A DNA stretch of 64,000 bases from Floricoccus tropicus (lineage in GTDB: Bacteria > Bacillota > Bacilli > Lactobacillales > Streptococcaceae). Below, one piece after another: positions 45,827 through 54,507 of the stretch. The stretch spans positions 62,001-126,000 of the forward strand of contig NZ_MKIR01000024.1 in the NCBI RefSeq assembly GCF_001832905.1, read 5' to 3'. Each line of letters opens with the position of its first letter. Within the stretch, counting starts at the first letter, position 1. A program made the translations under genes and the position numbers. The notes beneath the pieces were generated by a model, which saw only the letters and a program-made list of their open reading frames with translations, was not told the origin of the DNA and made no database searches.

Positions 45827-45946
45827 ATCTAAAAAATTAAGTTTATAAACCCAATATATATAAGCATGTAACAGCTTTGTTGCTTGTCATTTACTACAAT
45901 TTAAAGATAATAGAATTATAAAGAGAAAGGCAAAAGGAACTCAAAT

Positions 45947-46513
45947 ATGGCTTTAGGTGAATCATTAAGTAAGGCTCGTAAAGATAAAAATCTTACTCAA
46001 GATATGGTAGCTGAGCAATTATATGTAACTAGGCAGACCGTATCTAGGTGGGAGCAAAATAAGACCATGCCTAATATATATGTACTTAAGGAATTGAGTT
46101 CTCTCTATGATCTATCTCTTGAACAGCTTGTTTCTGAGAAAACAGATTCGAGTGATGAAGCAGATTCTATTGATTCGGGAGGAAAAAAGATGACAAGAAC
46201 AAAAATTAACTGGTTTGCTTTAATTGGGGTGTTAATTTTCAATGTTTTATTAGCATTGACTGTATTTACCGTGGTAGGTGCAGTTTTGTTTAGTATATGG
46301 CTTTTGGATATAGTATTTATTGCAAGCCCCTTAATATTACTGATTGCTAACGTATCAGGGGTTCAAGCTTATGCAAATGATCAGACTGTTTACGCGATTA
46401 TTTTCTTTGTTATTGGAATTGTAGCATTTCCTATAATTATGAGAATAACAAAACTACTTGTAAACTTCTTTGTAAAGTATGTAAAGTACAATGTAAAAGC
46501 TATTTACAATTAA
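45947..46513 (+). CDS. XRE-type regulator with C-terminal membrane helices
   Basis: 188 residues. The HTH occupies about 1-62 (LSKARKDKNLTQDMVAEQLYVTRQTVSRWE split across the helices). A Ser/Asp-rich linker (about 66-80) and three hydrophobic segments follow (about 87-107, 110-132 and 147-170). It is a membrane-tethered DNA-binding protein, probably sensing an envelope or ion signal. Target unknown; the upstream MFS gene is a candidate. Confidence 0.82.
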   Translation: MALGESLSKARKDKNLTQDMVAEQLYVTRQTVSRWEQNKTMPNIYVLKELSSLYDLSLEQLVSEKTDSSDEADSIDSGGKKMTRTKINWFALIGVLIFNVLLALTVFTVVGAVLFSIWLLDIVFIASPLILLIANVSGVQAYANDQTVYAIIFFVIGIVAFPIIMRITKLLVNFFVKYVKYNVKAIYN

Positions 46514-46537
46514 AAAGTCAGGAAACTGGCTTTTTTT
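46513..46537 (+). terminator. Terminator of the first HTH gene
   Basis: AAAGTCAG-gaaa-CTGGCTTT hairpin with seven T. Confidence 0.85.
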
Positions 46538-46684
46538 GTGCTTGTATACTTGCTCTAAATAGCTAATATATTGAGTGTGATGATTCATCACATAATAAAA
46601 TCAAAAAAATTAGGAAAATAAGACTTAAATATATAAATAATAGTATATATTATTATTTATAAGGTTAGCAAAGAGGAGGGCATA

Positions 46685-47422
46685 ATGGATTTTGGGAAGA
46701 AAATAAAAAATCTTCGTCAAGAAAGAGGCTATACTCAGGAAGAATTAGGTAAATTATTAAATGTCTCAAGATCAACAATCTCCAGCTGGGAAATTGGACG
46801 AACTTTTCCAGATATTGAAATGATTTTCCAAATCAGTCGGATTTTAGACATAAGTATTGATTCTCTATTAAATGATGATGAAAAAATTGTTGAAAATTTA
46901 ATTGCAGATAACAGTCAAATAAAATTATTGAAATTTTTGTATAAAGTTATTATTGCGTGCGTCTTACTTTTTATTGTCTTAAGCTCTGCATGGTTTATTA
47001 AGAATACTTGTGACTATTCATTTGCTAAAAGTTGGAATAATTATACTAGATACTATACAAAAAATTTTAAAGATGTCGAATGCCTTGTACCTAAAGCAAA
47101 GTATCTAGATATTAATAATAAAAAGGAAATGTTTTCTTTCGTAAGTAGCGAGGGAATTGAGTGGCATTTTAAAGAAAAAGAAAATCCTTACGCAACCATT
47201 AATGTAACAATTAATACCACAGACGAAAGGGAAGAACCAATTACTATTCATCTAGATAAAAGCTTTAAACTTATTTCTAAAATGTTGTCTTCGGACGAGG
47301 TAGTGCACTATAGTAAAAATGAACTTGAAGAGATAGAACAATATCTCGATAAAAATATGAAATTAATTGAAGAATCTTATAGTCAAAGTAGAGATATCTG
47401 GAAGGATGTAGTACTTAATTAA
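46685..47422 (+). CDS. XRE-type regulator with one membrane helix and an outer domain
   Basis: 245 residues: HTH at 1-62 (LRQERGYTQEELGKLLNVSRSTISSWE over helices 1-3), one membrane helix at about 83-103, then about 140 residues outside the membrane with many charged residues and no recognised domain. The layout is that of a one-component transmembrane sensor. It is unlike its neighbour beyond the HTH, so the two are not a recent duplication. AGAGGAGG precedes the ATG. Confidence 0.8.
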   Translation: MDFGKKIKNLRQERGYTQEELGKLLNVSRSTISSWEIGRTFPDIEMIFQISRILDISIDSLLNDDEKIVENLIADNSQIKLLKFLYKVIIACVLLFIVLSSAWFIKNTCDYSFAKSWNNYTRYYTKNFKDVECLVPKAKYLDINNKKEMFSFVSSEGIEWHFKEKENPYATINVTINTTDEREEPITIHLDKSFKLISKMLSSDEVVHYSKNELEEIEQYLDKNMKLIEESYSQSRDIWKDVVLN

Positions 47423-47430
47423 TATAATAT

Positions 47431-47456
47431 AAGTCTGTCGAAACAGGCTTTTTTTT
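47431..47456 (+). terminator. Terminator of the second HTH gene
   Basis: AGTCTG-tcgaaa-CAGGCT hairpin with eight T. Confidence 0.85.
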
Positions 47457-47580
47457 AGTTATATTTAAGTAAAGTACAATATCATAGAATACTTAAGCTT
47501 AATTCTTGCAGTGGTATTAATGTTTTAGTAAAATCATTGTAATATAATACTATAGTTCCTATATATAAATGGAGTGAAAA

Positions 47581-48285
47581 ATGAATATCTTTGATGACTT
47601 ATACTTACTGTTTCAACCAATAGTTAATACAGAATCTACAATGGATTTTATTGAGTTTGAGGTCCTGCTTAGGAACCATGAGACTAAATCATTTCCCGAA
47701 AGTTTATTTACTAAATTAATGAATGATGAAGATTTATATATAAACTATTTATACTGGTTTCATAAAGAAATGAAAAAATATTTAGACGCATTTCCTCAGT
47801 ATAATTTTTCTTTGAATCTTTTTCCCAGCCAAATAAATAAGGAAGCAACATGGGAATTTTTGAATGAATTAAAACCCTATTCATCTCAAATTATGATTGA
47901 AATAACTGAACATATCAAACCATTTCAAAAACAGTCTGATCACATGAACGATCAAATTGATATGGAATTTTATTTAGTTAAAATAAATCAACTTGGGTAT
48001 CAAATCGCTTTAGATGATATTTCTACTGGTCAGAATAATTTGGAGTTTGTTTTAAAAAATATTGATCATATTGATACAATGAAATTTACTTTGACAGCTT
48101 TCATGGATGCAAAGATGGAAGATGTTAGAGATTTTATTTATGCATGGAGACAGGTATCTATAAGGCATGGCAAACGATTTATTATTGAGGGCGTTGAGAA
48201 TGAGGATATAAGTAAAAGGCTGTCTGACTCGGGTTTTACCTATCAACAGGGATATTATTGGCCGCTTATAAAAGATATGTATTAG
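47581..48285 (+). CDS. EAL-domain c-di-GMP phosphodiesterase
   Basis: 234 residues, a stand-alone EAL domain without sensor. The catalytic set looks complete: Glu27 (EVLLR, the EAL motif), Asn79, Glu107 (IEITE), Asp145-Asp146 (DDISTG), Lys168, Glu203 (EGVEN) and Gln223 (QGYYW). It should hydrolyse c-di-GMP to pGpG in the cytoplasm. It is the first gene of an operon with a diguanylate cyclase, a GH8 glycanase and a PilZ glycosyltransferase. A TATAAT at about 47544 is the likely -10. Confidence 0.9.
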   Translation: MNIFDDLYLLFQPIVNTESTMDFIEFEVLLRNHETKSFPESLFTKLMNDEDLYINYLYWFHKEMKKYLDAFPQYNFSLNLFPSQINKEATWEFLNELKPYSSQIMIEITEHIKPFQKQSDHMNDQIDMEFYLVKINQLGYQIALDDISTGQNNLEFVLKNIDHIDTMKFTLTAFMDAKMEDVRDFIYAWRQVSIRHGKRFIIEGVENEDISKRLSDSGFTYQQGYYWPLIKDMY

Positions 48286-48307
48286 GTGTTGGAGACCCAC
48301 TTAAGAA

Positions 48308-49498
48308 ATGAAAATGATTGTTACTTTAATATTTTTTGTCCCTATTATATTGACTAGTCTTCTTTTATCATTTTATTCTATCTCAAGAACGACTGGACGT
48401 ACTAGGTTTGCGAAATTAGAAAAATATGCACTATTACTTATACTCTATGCCATATATGAATATTTTATACTAAGTTTTACTTATACTTTCGTTGGTTTTT
48501 ATTGTTTTGAATATACTTTAGCAATCTTTATTGCATATTATTGTTTGCCAAAAGAAGGAAAATATTTATTTCTCATAACGCCTGTACTAATGATGACTTA
48601 TTATAGTGTCTATGACTTTGATTATTCAGGCTCAGAAATAAGAATTATGTTAATAGGAATAATTCATTTTACAGTATTTTCTTTATTACAAAGTATGGAT
48701 ATTAATAGGAAAAGATGGTTACAAATAGTGTTCCTTCTTTTAATTGATATGGTAATTTCTTTAGGCTCGGATTCCGCGGCTATTACAATTGATGGTAAGG
48801 GATTTATAGTAGACGAAGAGGTATTGGTATTTTTAGGCTCTTTAGTTGTCGTCTTCTTGTATCGAAGATTTCATGACATACAGCTACAAGATATTAAGGC
48901 AATGAATGCTGAAGTGAAGAAATCTCAAATTGATAGTTTAACAGGTGCCCATAATTTTTCAGGTTTTACTAAACTTCTAGAAAATTTTCCAATGGATACG
49001 AGTGTTGTAACCGTAGCTATGATTGATTTAGATTATTTTAAAAAGGTAAATGATACATATGGTCATATAGAAGGAAATAATTTATTGATTTCTTTGGTTC
49101 GTATGATACGTAATTACATGAATAGCCAATTAAGAGAAGAAGAGTACTATATATTCCGATTTGGTGGTGAAGAATTTTGCTTAGTATTTTTCAATCTTGA
49201 TTCAAAAAAAGTTAAAAATCTTTTGGATGATTTTAGAATGTCTTTTGTAACTTATTATGATAGTGTGGAAGATTATGATAAGGTTCAAGTTAGTTTTTCA
49301 GCAGGTATATCAAGTAAGGTTGTTGATGGTGATAAGGAAGTAGTTCATATTGCGCTAGAGGAAGCCGACAAAGCCCTTTACAAATCAAAAAATAATGGAC
49401 GAAATCAAGTAGTAATATATAAAGACGATGAACAAATAAATGAGCAACTAGGTTTATTAAGTTTTTTAAAGCAGGTGAATAATAATGAAAAAAAATAA
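48308..49498 (+). CDS. Membrane diguanylate cyclase (GGDEF)
   Basis: 396 residues. About six membrane helices span residues 3-190 and form a sensor-like region without a recognised domain; the GGDEF domain covers about 205-380. The catalytic motif is GGEEF (286-290), with IDLDYFKKVNDTYGH (Asp240 metal ligand) upstream. The inhibitory RxxD motif is absent (Glu and Tyr at those positions), so no I-site product inhibition is expected. The 3' end overlaps the GH8 gene by 14 bases. The ribosome-binding site is poorly placed, which may keep expression low. Confidence 0.92.
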   Translation: MKMIVTLIFFVPIILTSLLLSFYSISRTTGRTRFAKLEKYALLLILYAIYEYFILSFTYTFVGFYCFEYTLAIFIAYYCLPKEGKYLFLITPVLMMTYYSVYDFDYSGSEIRIMLIGIIHFTVFSLLQSMDINRKRWLQIVFLLLIDMVISLGSDSAAITIDGKGFIVDEEVLVFLGSLVVVFLYRRFHDIQLQDIKAMNAEVKKSQIDSLTGAHNFSGFTKLLENFPMDTSVVTVAMIDLDYFKKVNDTYGHIEGNNLLISLVRMIRNYMNSQLREEEYYIFRFGGEEFCLVFFNLDSKKVKNLLDDFRMSFVTYYDSVEDYDKVQVSFSAGISSKVVDGDKEVVHIALEEADKALYKSKNNGRNQVVIYKDDEQINEQLGLLSFLKQVNNNEKK

Positions 49499-50627
49499 AA
49501 TTTTACCAATTCTATTATTATTTTTTTTAATAGGATTGATAATAATTGGAGGATTTCGAATAATAAAAAATAATAATTCAAATGAAAAAGAAGTAAAAAA
49601 TTTATACGAAGCTTGGTCTAATAAATATATATCAAACAGTAGTCAAGGGAGTTTTGTAAATACAGGGAAAGATAAGAGAATGACAGTTTCAGAAGCACAA
49701 GGATATGGGATGCTTATTGAAATTGATGCGTCAAAAAAAGGTTGGTCTAAACAAGAGAACTTTGATAAGCTAACTGAGTATTATAAGGCTCATACTATTT
49801 CTGAAAACAATGACTTGATGGCTTGGAAACAAACTGAGGATGTAAATTCAACGTCTATGGTTACAAGTGACGAAAATAATACTAGTGCTACTGATGGTGA
49901 TTTAGATATTGCTTATGCCTTGTTTGAGGCTGATGAATTGTGGGGTAGTGAGGGAAACTATAATTATAAAGAAATTGCAAACTCTATTCTCAATGATTTA
50001 TTAAAATATAATTATCAATCGAGTAATAATCTTTTACTTGTAGGAGATTGGGCAAGGTCAACTGAGGACAAGAATAGCTTAGTAAGAACATCTGATTTGA
50101 TAGTCCCTTATTACCAGTATTTCTATAAAAAAACTGGGATAGATACCTGGAAGTTAATTGCTGAAAAGTCGATAAAAGTTTTAAATGATTTAAGCTTAAA
50201 AACAGACACAGGGTTGATGCCAGACTTTATTCAAGTCTATGGAGATGATGTGCAGATAGCAAATGGTAGAGTTCTTGAAAGCGAACATGATGGGGATTAC
50301 TATTGGAATGCTAATAGGGTACCTTTACGCTTAGCAGGAACTGGGGCAGAACTCACTCAGACCAAAGAAAAATTGCTTGCTTTCTTCGCTGAACGAAAAA
50401 CAATAAGTGCTGGCTATAGACTAAACGGGCAAGATTTGGTAGACTATTCATCAACTGCTTTTACATCGCCAGTTGCAGTTCTTGCTAATTATGAAGATTC
50501 TGGAAGTAACCTGGCTGTAAAAAGTAAAAATGAGACTTTGAAAAATGCTTTGGGGAGCAGTTATTACGCAGATACTTTACAGGTTTTATCTGCATTTACT
50601 ATTTTAAATATGGAGGAAAAAAATTGA
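49485..50627 (+). CDS. GH8-family glycanase, membrane-anchored or secreted
   Basis: 380 residues. An N-terminal hydrophobic segment (about 6-25) serves as signal or anchor. GH8 signatures: TVSEAQGYGM with Glu70 as the likely acid, and ATDGDLDIAYAL with Asp137/139 near the active centre. GH8 enzymes cut beta-1,4 glucans or related polymers; in cellulose and other exopolysaccharide loci they trim or release the nascent chain. The stop overlaps the TTG of the glycosyltransferase gene. Confidence 0.9.
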   Translation: MKKNKILPILLLFFLIGLIIIGGFRIIKNNNSNEKEVKNLYEAWSNKYISNSSQGSFVNTGKDKRMTVSEAQGYGMLIEIDASKKGWSKQENFDKLTEYYKAHTISENNDLMAWKQTEDVNSTSMVTSDENNTSATDGDLDIAYALFEADELWGSEGNYNYKEIANSILNDLLKYNYQSSNNLLLVGDWARSTEDKNSLVRTSDLIVPYYQYFYKKTGIDTWKLIAEKSIKVLNDLSLKTDTGLMPDFIQVYGDDVQIANGRVLESEHDGDYYWNANRVPLRLAGTGAELTQTKEKLLAFFAERKTISAGYRLNGQDLVDYSSTAFTSPVAVLANYEDSGSNLAVKSKNETLKNALGSSYYADTLQVLSAFTILNMEEKN

Positions 50628-52642
50628 ACATGCTGAATTTGAGTTTTCAACAAATTCTGATATTCGATGTAATTTTTGCCTTAGTCGTTTTTGTAATATA
50701 TCGACTGGCAATTCGTTATCAATTCTTTAAGAATACAATTATAATTATTTATTGGGTGGCAATGATTATATACCTTGTATGGAGACTATTCTTTACAATG
50801 CCACATGACAATATTGTCAATTTAATAGCAGGAATATTGCTATATGTAGCAGAAATCGGGGGATTTTTCCTGTCTACAGTATTCTACTTGTTATTTGCTA
50901 AGAAGCACAAACGACCAGTTAAGACCTTAGCAGAGTTTGAGGATGGTAAATATCCAACTGTTAATGTATTTATCGCAACGTATAATGAGGATGAGATGAT
51001 TCTTAGTCGTATCATTACTGCGGCCAAGAATATGACTTATCCAGGTGTTCATAAGGTCTATGTTTTAGATGATGGACATCGTGATGAGATAAAAGCTCTT
51101 TCTGAAAAACTTGGTGTAAACTATGTAAGCCGAGATAACAATGATCATGCAAAAGCTGGGAATCTTAACAATGGTTTAGATGTCACTGACGGTGAGTTGA
51201 TTGTTACAATGGATGCAGATATGGTTCCGCGCTCAGACTTCTTATTAAGAACAATCGGTTACTTTGCTGATAAAAAAGTTGGATTTATTCAATCACCACA
51301 GACCTTCTTTAATAATGATCCATATCAATTTAACCTTTTTTCAGAGGGTCTGATAGCTAATGACCAGGACTTCTTTATGCAAAGTATTGAAGCGCAAAAA
51401 GATGCCTATAATGCCACTATGTACGTAGGATCAAACGCCGTCTTTAGACGAGAAGCTCTTGAAGATATCGGAGGATTCTCAACAGGTGTAATTACAGAAG
51501 ACATGGCGACTGGAATGTTAGTTCAGGCTAAAGGTTGGAAGACAGCCTTTGTCAATGAGAACTTAGCATCAGGACTTGCTCCTGAAACATTTGGAGACCT
51601 TATAACACAAAGAGACCGTTGGGCGCGTGGAAATATTCAAGTAGCTCGCAAATGGAATCCTCTTTTCACCAAAGGTCTTACATTTATGCAGAGAGTCATA
51701 TATATGGATGGAATTCATTATTGGGTCTCAGGGATTTATAAGATGATCTATCTCTTTGCTCCAATCGTCTTTCTTTTATTCGGAGTTTACAGTTTACGTG
51801 CCTCACTTGCAGGAATCATGCTCTTTTGGTTCCCAGCCTTCATATCGTCACAGCTTGCCTTTAATACGGTAAGTGAAGGTCGTCAAACAATCATGCTGAC
51901 CAACGTTTACGAGACTGTAATGGCACCATACATGTCCTTTGCTGTAGTGCGTGAAGCCCTCTTCTTGTCAAAAAATAAATTCGCTGTAACCAGAAAAGGT
52001 GTAAATACAGATGAAACTTATTATAACTGGCGACTAGCTATGCCTGTACTTGTAATTCTTGCACTTTCAATCTTAGCCTTGATTAAGGGAATACTTATCA
52101 TGCTTGGAATTGTACCGTTTAAGGAACCTGTAAATGCTGTTTACATTAATGTTTTCTGGCTTTGTTATAATATTTCAGCTCTTGCTCTTGCTGCCTTCAT
52201 GCCATTTGAAAGACCAAGATTTAGAAAAGCTGAACGTTTCCCGGATAATAAGAATGTTGAAGTATTTAGCTTAGATGGACAAAAATTAGGAACAGGAAAT
52301 CTAAACGACTGGAATGAAATTGGGGCAGCAATGACTTTAAACAAAGATATTGCTCCTAACTTTGAAGAGGTAGTTTCAAACGGGATTAGGGTCTTAATAA
52401 GTATTGAAGGACATACTATTGAAGGTACTGTTAGTCGTAATAAGGTGAAAGACGGTCAAGTAGATATGGCAATTTCTTATGTAAATCTATCTGAAGAAAA
52501 TTATTCATATATTATTTCTCAAACCTATGCTCTTGCTTCAACAATCTATAAGCCAGTTAGATATAACAATAGTATCTCAGTGATTTTCTTATCACTCATA
52601 CGTAATCATTTCAAAGTATTTCAAAAACCAAAAAAAGGTTAG
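50624..52642 (+). CDS. Cellulose-synthase-like family 2 glycosyltransferase with PilZ domain
   Basis: 672 residues, BcsA-like. Two to three N-terminal membrane helices precede the GT2 core: VLDDG (Asp149-150), DADM (197-200), TED (291-293) and QRDRW (329-333); four to five more helices follow. The C-terminal PilZ domain (about 530-650) has RKAER (534-538) for c-di-GMP, but the usual (D/N)xSxxG is DWNEIG, with Asn in place of Ser. It should polymerise and extrude a polysaccharide when c-di-GMP binds. A TTG start is preferred: GGAGG lies seven bases before it and thirteen before the ATG at 50630. Confidence 0.92.
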   Translation: MNMLNLSFQQILIFDVIFALVVFVIYRLAIRYQFFKNTIIIIYWVAMIIYLVWRLFFTMPHDNIVNLIAGILLYVAEIGGFFLSTVFYLLFAKKHKRPVKTLAEFEDGKYPTVNVFIATYNEDEMILSRIITAAKNMTYPGVHKVYVLDDGHRDEIKALSEKLGVNYVSRDNNDHAKAGNLNNGLDVTDGELIVTMDADMVPRSDFLLRTIGYFADKKVGFIQSPQTFFNNDPYQFNLFSEGLIANDQDFFMQSIEAQKDAYNATMYVGSNAVFRREALEDIGGFSTGVITEDMATGMLVQAKGWKTAFVNENLASGLAPETFGDLITQRDRWARGNIQVARKWNPLFTKGLTFMQRVIYMDGIHYWVSGIYKMIYLFAPIVFLLFGVYSLRASLAGIMLFWFPAFISSQLAFNTVSEGRQTIMLTNVYETVMAPYMSFAVVREALFLSKNKFAVTRKGVNTDETYYNWRLAMPVLVILALSILALIKGILIMLGIVPFKEPVNAVYINVFWLCYNISALALAAFMPFERPRFRKAERFPDNKNVEVFSLDGQKLGTGNLNDWNEIGAAMTLNKDIAPNFEEVVSNGIRVLISIEGHTIEGTVSRNKVKDGQVDMAISYVNLSEENYSYIISQTYALASTIYKPVRYNNSISVIFLSLIRNHFKVFQKPKKG

Positions 52643-52664
52643 AGTTAATTTATAAGTATACAGT

Positions 52665-52703
52665 ATAAAAAGTAGCAGTGGAAAAGACCACAGCTACTTT
52701 TTT
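52665..52703 (+). terminator. Terminator of the exopolysaccharide operon
   Basis: AAAAAGTAGC-ag-TGG...CCA-ca-GCTACTTTTT hairpin with T-run. Confidence 0.92.
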
Positions 52704-52772
52704 TGTAGGAATAGGTATTTTATGGGTATAAGTTGGGAATAGTAATATCCAATTTGAATGTATTATATATAC

Positions 52773-52811
52773 ATAAAGTACTTTATAAAAACAAATACCT
52801 AATCTAGATTA
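52773..52811 (+). promoter_or_regulatory. Two perfect palindromes upstream of the lysin pair
   Basis: ATAAAGTACTTTAT (14 of 14, 52773-52786) and TAATCTAGATTA (12 of 12, 52800-52811), 13 bases apart, within the promoter region of the first lysin gene. Candidate operators. Confidence 0.5.
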
Positions 52812-52835
52812 AAAAAGAAAGAAAGGAAAAAAATA

Positions 52836-53630
52836 ATGGCAACAGGATTAACGATTGAACAGGCAAAGAATCTAATGAAAAAATACTTAGATGCACCAAT
52901 GCCTACATATCCAGGAGTTTACTATGGTACATACGGAGGTTCACCTGATTCACATTCTAACTGTACATTGTTTAGTCAATGGTTTTTAAAAAATTATACT
53001 GTTGATAGTATTAATGTGGCACAACCGAGTGGTAAAGGGTATAAAATGGTGGAGAATTTTGTAAATGCTAATCAAGGAAAATTCACTATTAGCAATACTC
53101 CGAAAGCATTTTCATTATTTTCTATCACAGGACCTAATAGTAATTATGGTACTAAAAAAGAGGGACATACAGGAATTGTACTTGGAATTGATGGAAATAA
53201 TGTTATTACTGGTGAAGCAAACTATGGATTTAAATATGGTGGATTGGATGGAGCATATCCAAACATTGGGACTATTGTAAAAATACGTTCTTTAAGTACA
53301 TTTAATAGTTCAACAGGTGTAACGTTTGTAGATTTAAATAACTATTTAGTAGATGAACTGAAAAATGTTAATGGACTAGTACAAGAGGATAAAGGGGAAG
53401 AGGAAGATATGACGGAATTTGCATTTAAATATGGTACTGCAATGTTTTATGTACATGGAACTACAATGAAAGTATTGACAGATCCAGCACAATGGAGTGT
53501 ACTTCAAGCAGTATACAGTCAAGTAGCTGAGCGCAAAACAGGAAAAGCACAGAAAATTAAAATCTTTGATTGGACAGACAATAAGCCTACATATGAGGCA
53601 TACAAAAAAATCTGTGATTTTAAAGGGTAG
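52836..53630 (+). CDS. CHAP-domain cell wall lysin with duplicated C-terminal module
   Basis: 264 residues. The CHAP amidase/endopeptidase domain (about 1-165) has Cys43 (SNCTLFSQW), His111 (EGHTGIV) and Glu127/Asn129 (TGEANY). A linker leads to a 73-residue C-terminal module (192-264) nearly identical to that of the next gene. No signal peptide is visible, as in phage endolysins. Met192 is preceded by AAAGGGG and AGAGG tracts (11 and 5 bases away), so an internal start could yield the free module, as in dual-start endolysins. No holin gene is adjacent. Confidence 0.85.
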   Translation: MATGLTIEQAKNLMKKYLDAPMPTYPGVYYGTYGGSPDSHSNCTLFSQWFLKNYTVDSINVAQPSGKGYKMVENFVNANQGKFTISNTPKAFSLFSITGPNSNYGTKKEGHTGIVLGIDGNNVITGEANYGFKYGGLDGAYPNIGTIVKIRSLSTFNSSTGVTFVDLNNYLVDELKNVNGLVQEDKGEEEDMTEFAFKYGTAMFYVHGTTMKVLTDPAQWSVLQAVYSQVAERKTGKAQKIKIFDWTDNKPTYEAYKKICDFKG

Positions 53631-53662
53631 TTTTAATTATTAGAATAAACTAAGGAGATATT

Positions 53663-54448
53663 ATGGTTTTAGGAGAGAGCACTTATTCAGGTGGTGCATT
53701 GAAAAATAATCAATACTTAATTTCTCAAGAAAATATTAGATTGGTAATTAATGCAGCTAGGCTATATAATCTAAAGCCGAGTTTCTTAATCACACAAATG
53801 TTTATAGAAAGTCATTGGGGCGATTCAAATGTGGGACGTATTGATAACAATTGGAGTGGTATTTCTGAGCCGTTCTCACTTCCAACAGATTTTGGAATAA
53901 GTATGCGAAGAGGAACTGCTCGTCCAGTGAATGAAGGTGGTTACTACGTTCACTTTTCAACACTAAATGACTTTTTTAAGGCGTATGCCTTTCTAATCTC
54001 TAAACGAAATGGACTATATAATGTAGAAGGTGCGGATACAATTGAAGCATATACAAAGGGATTATTTAAAGTTGGTGGAGCTAGATATGACTATGCAGAA
54101 AGTGGCTATGATCATTATATAAGCATGACGGTTCCAACCTATAATTCAATGATTAGACAAAATCCTGGGAAGTTAGAACAGATTGACTCAAAAATTAATT
54201 ACGATGAATATAAAGAAGGAGAAATAGATATGACAGAATTTGCATTTAAACAAGGAAGCGCTATATATTATGTACATGGAACTACAATGAAAGTATTGAC
54301 AGATCCAGCACAATGGAGTGTACTGCAAGCAGTGTATAGCCAAGTAGCAGAACAAAAGACTGGAAAAGCTCAAAAAATTAAAATTTTTGACTGGACAAAT
54401 AATGATGCGACAGCTAATGCATATAAGAGAATTTGTGATTTCAAATAG
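53663..54448 (+). CDS. Glucosaminidase-type (GH73-like) lysin with the same C-terminal module
   Basis: 261 residues. The catalytic domain (about 15-175) has Glu49 in FIESHWGDSNVG and the following NNWSGI, the GH73/lysozyme-like pattern that cuts glycan strands. The 72-residue C-terminal module (190-261) is nearly identical in protein and largely identical in DNA to that of the preceding gene. Met190 has a textbook AAGGAG (54216-54221) eight bases upstream, so internal initiation is likely. No signal peptide. The 32-base gap suggests co-transcription. Confidence 0.85.
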   Translation: MVLGESTYSGGALKNNQYLISQENIRLVINAARLYNLKPSFLITQMFIESHWGDSNVGRIDNNWSGISEPFSLPTDFGISMRRGTARPVNEGGYYVHFSTLNDFFKAYAFLISKRNGLYNVEGADTIEAYTKGLFKVGGARYDYAESGYDHYISMTVPTYNSMIRQNPGKLEQIDSKINYDEYKEGEIDMTEFAFKQGSAIYYVHGTTMKVLTDPAQWSVLQAVYSQVAEQKTGKAQKIKIFDWTNNDATANAYKRICDFK

Positions 54449-54459
54449 TAATATTTAAT

Positions 54460-54504
54460 ATATAAAAGACCTAGAATCAAAATGTTTCTAGGTCTTTTAT
54501 ATAT
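54460..54504. terminator. Bidirectional terminator of the lysin pair and dusB
   Basis: ATATAAAAGACCTAGAA / TTCTAGGTCTTTTATAT hairpin between convergent genes. Confidence 0.92.
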
Positions 54505-54507
54505 TTA

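Noticed and set aside
52836-54448. Lysin pair considered as part of a prophage
   Set aside because: No holin, integrase, terminase, capsid or tail gene is present on either side, and both flanks are ordinary chromosomal genes.
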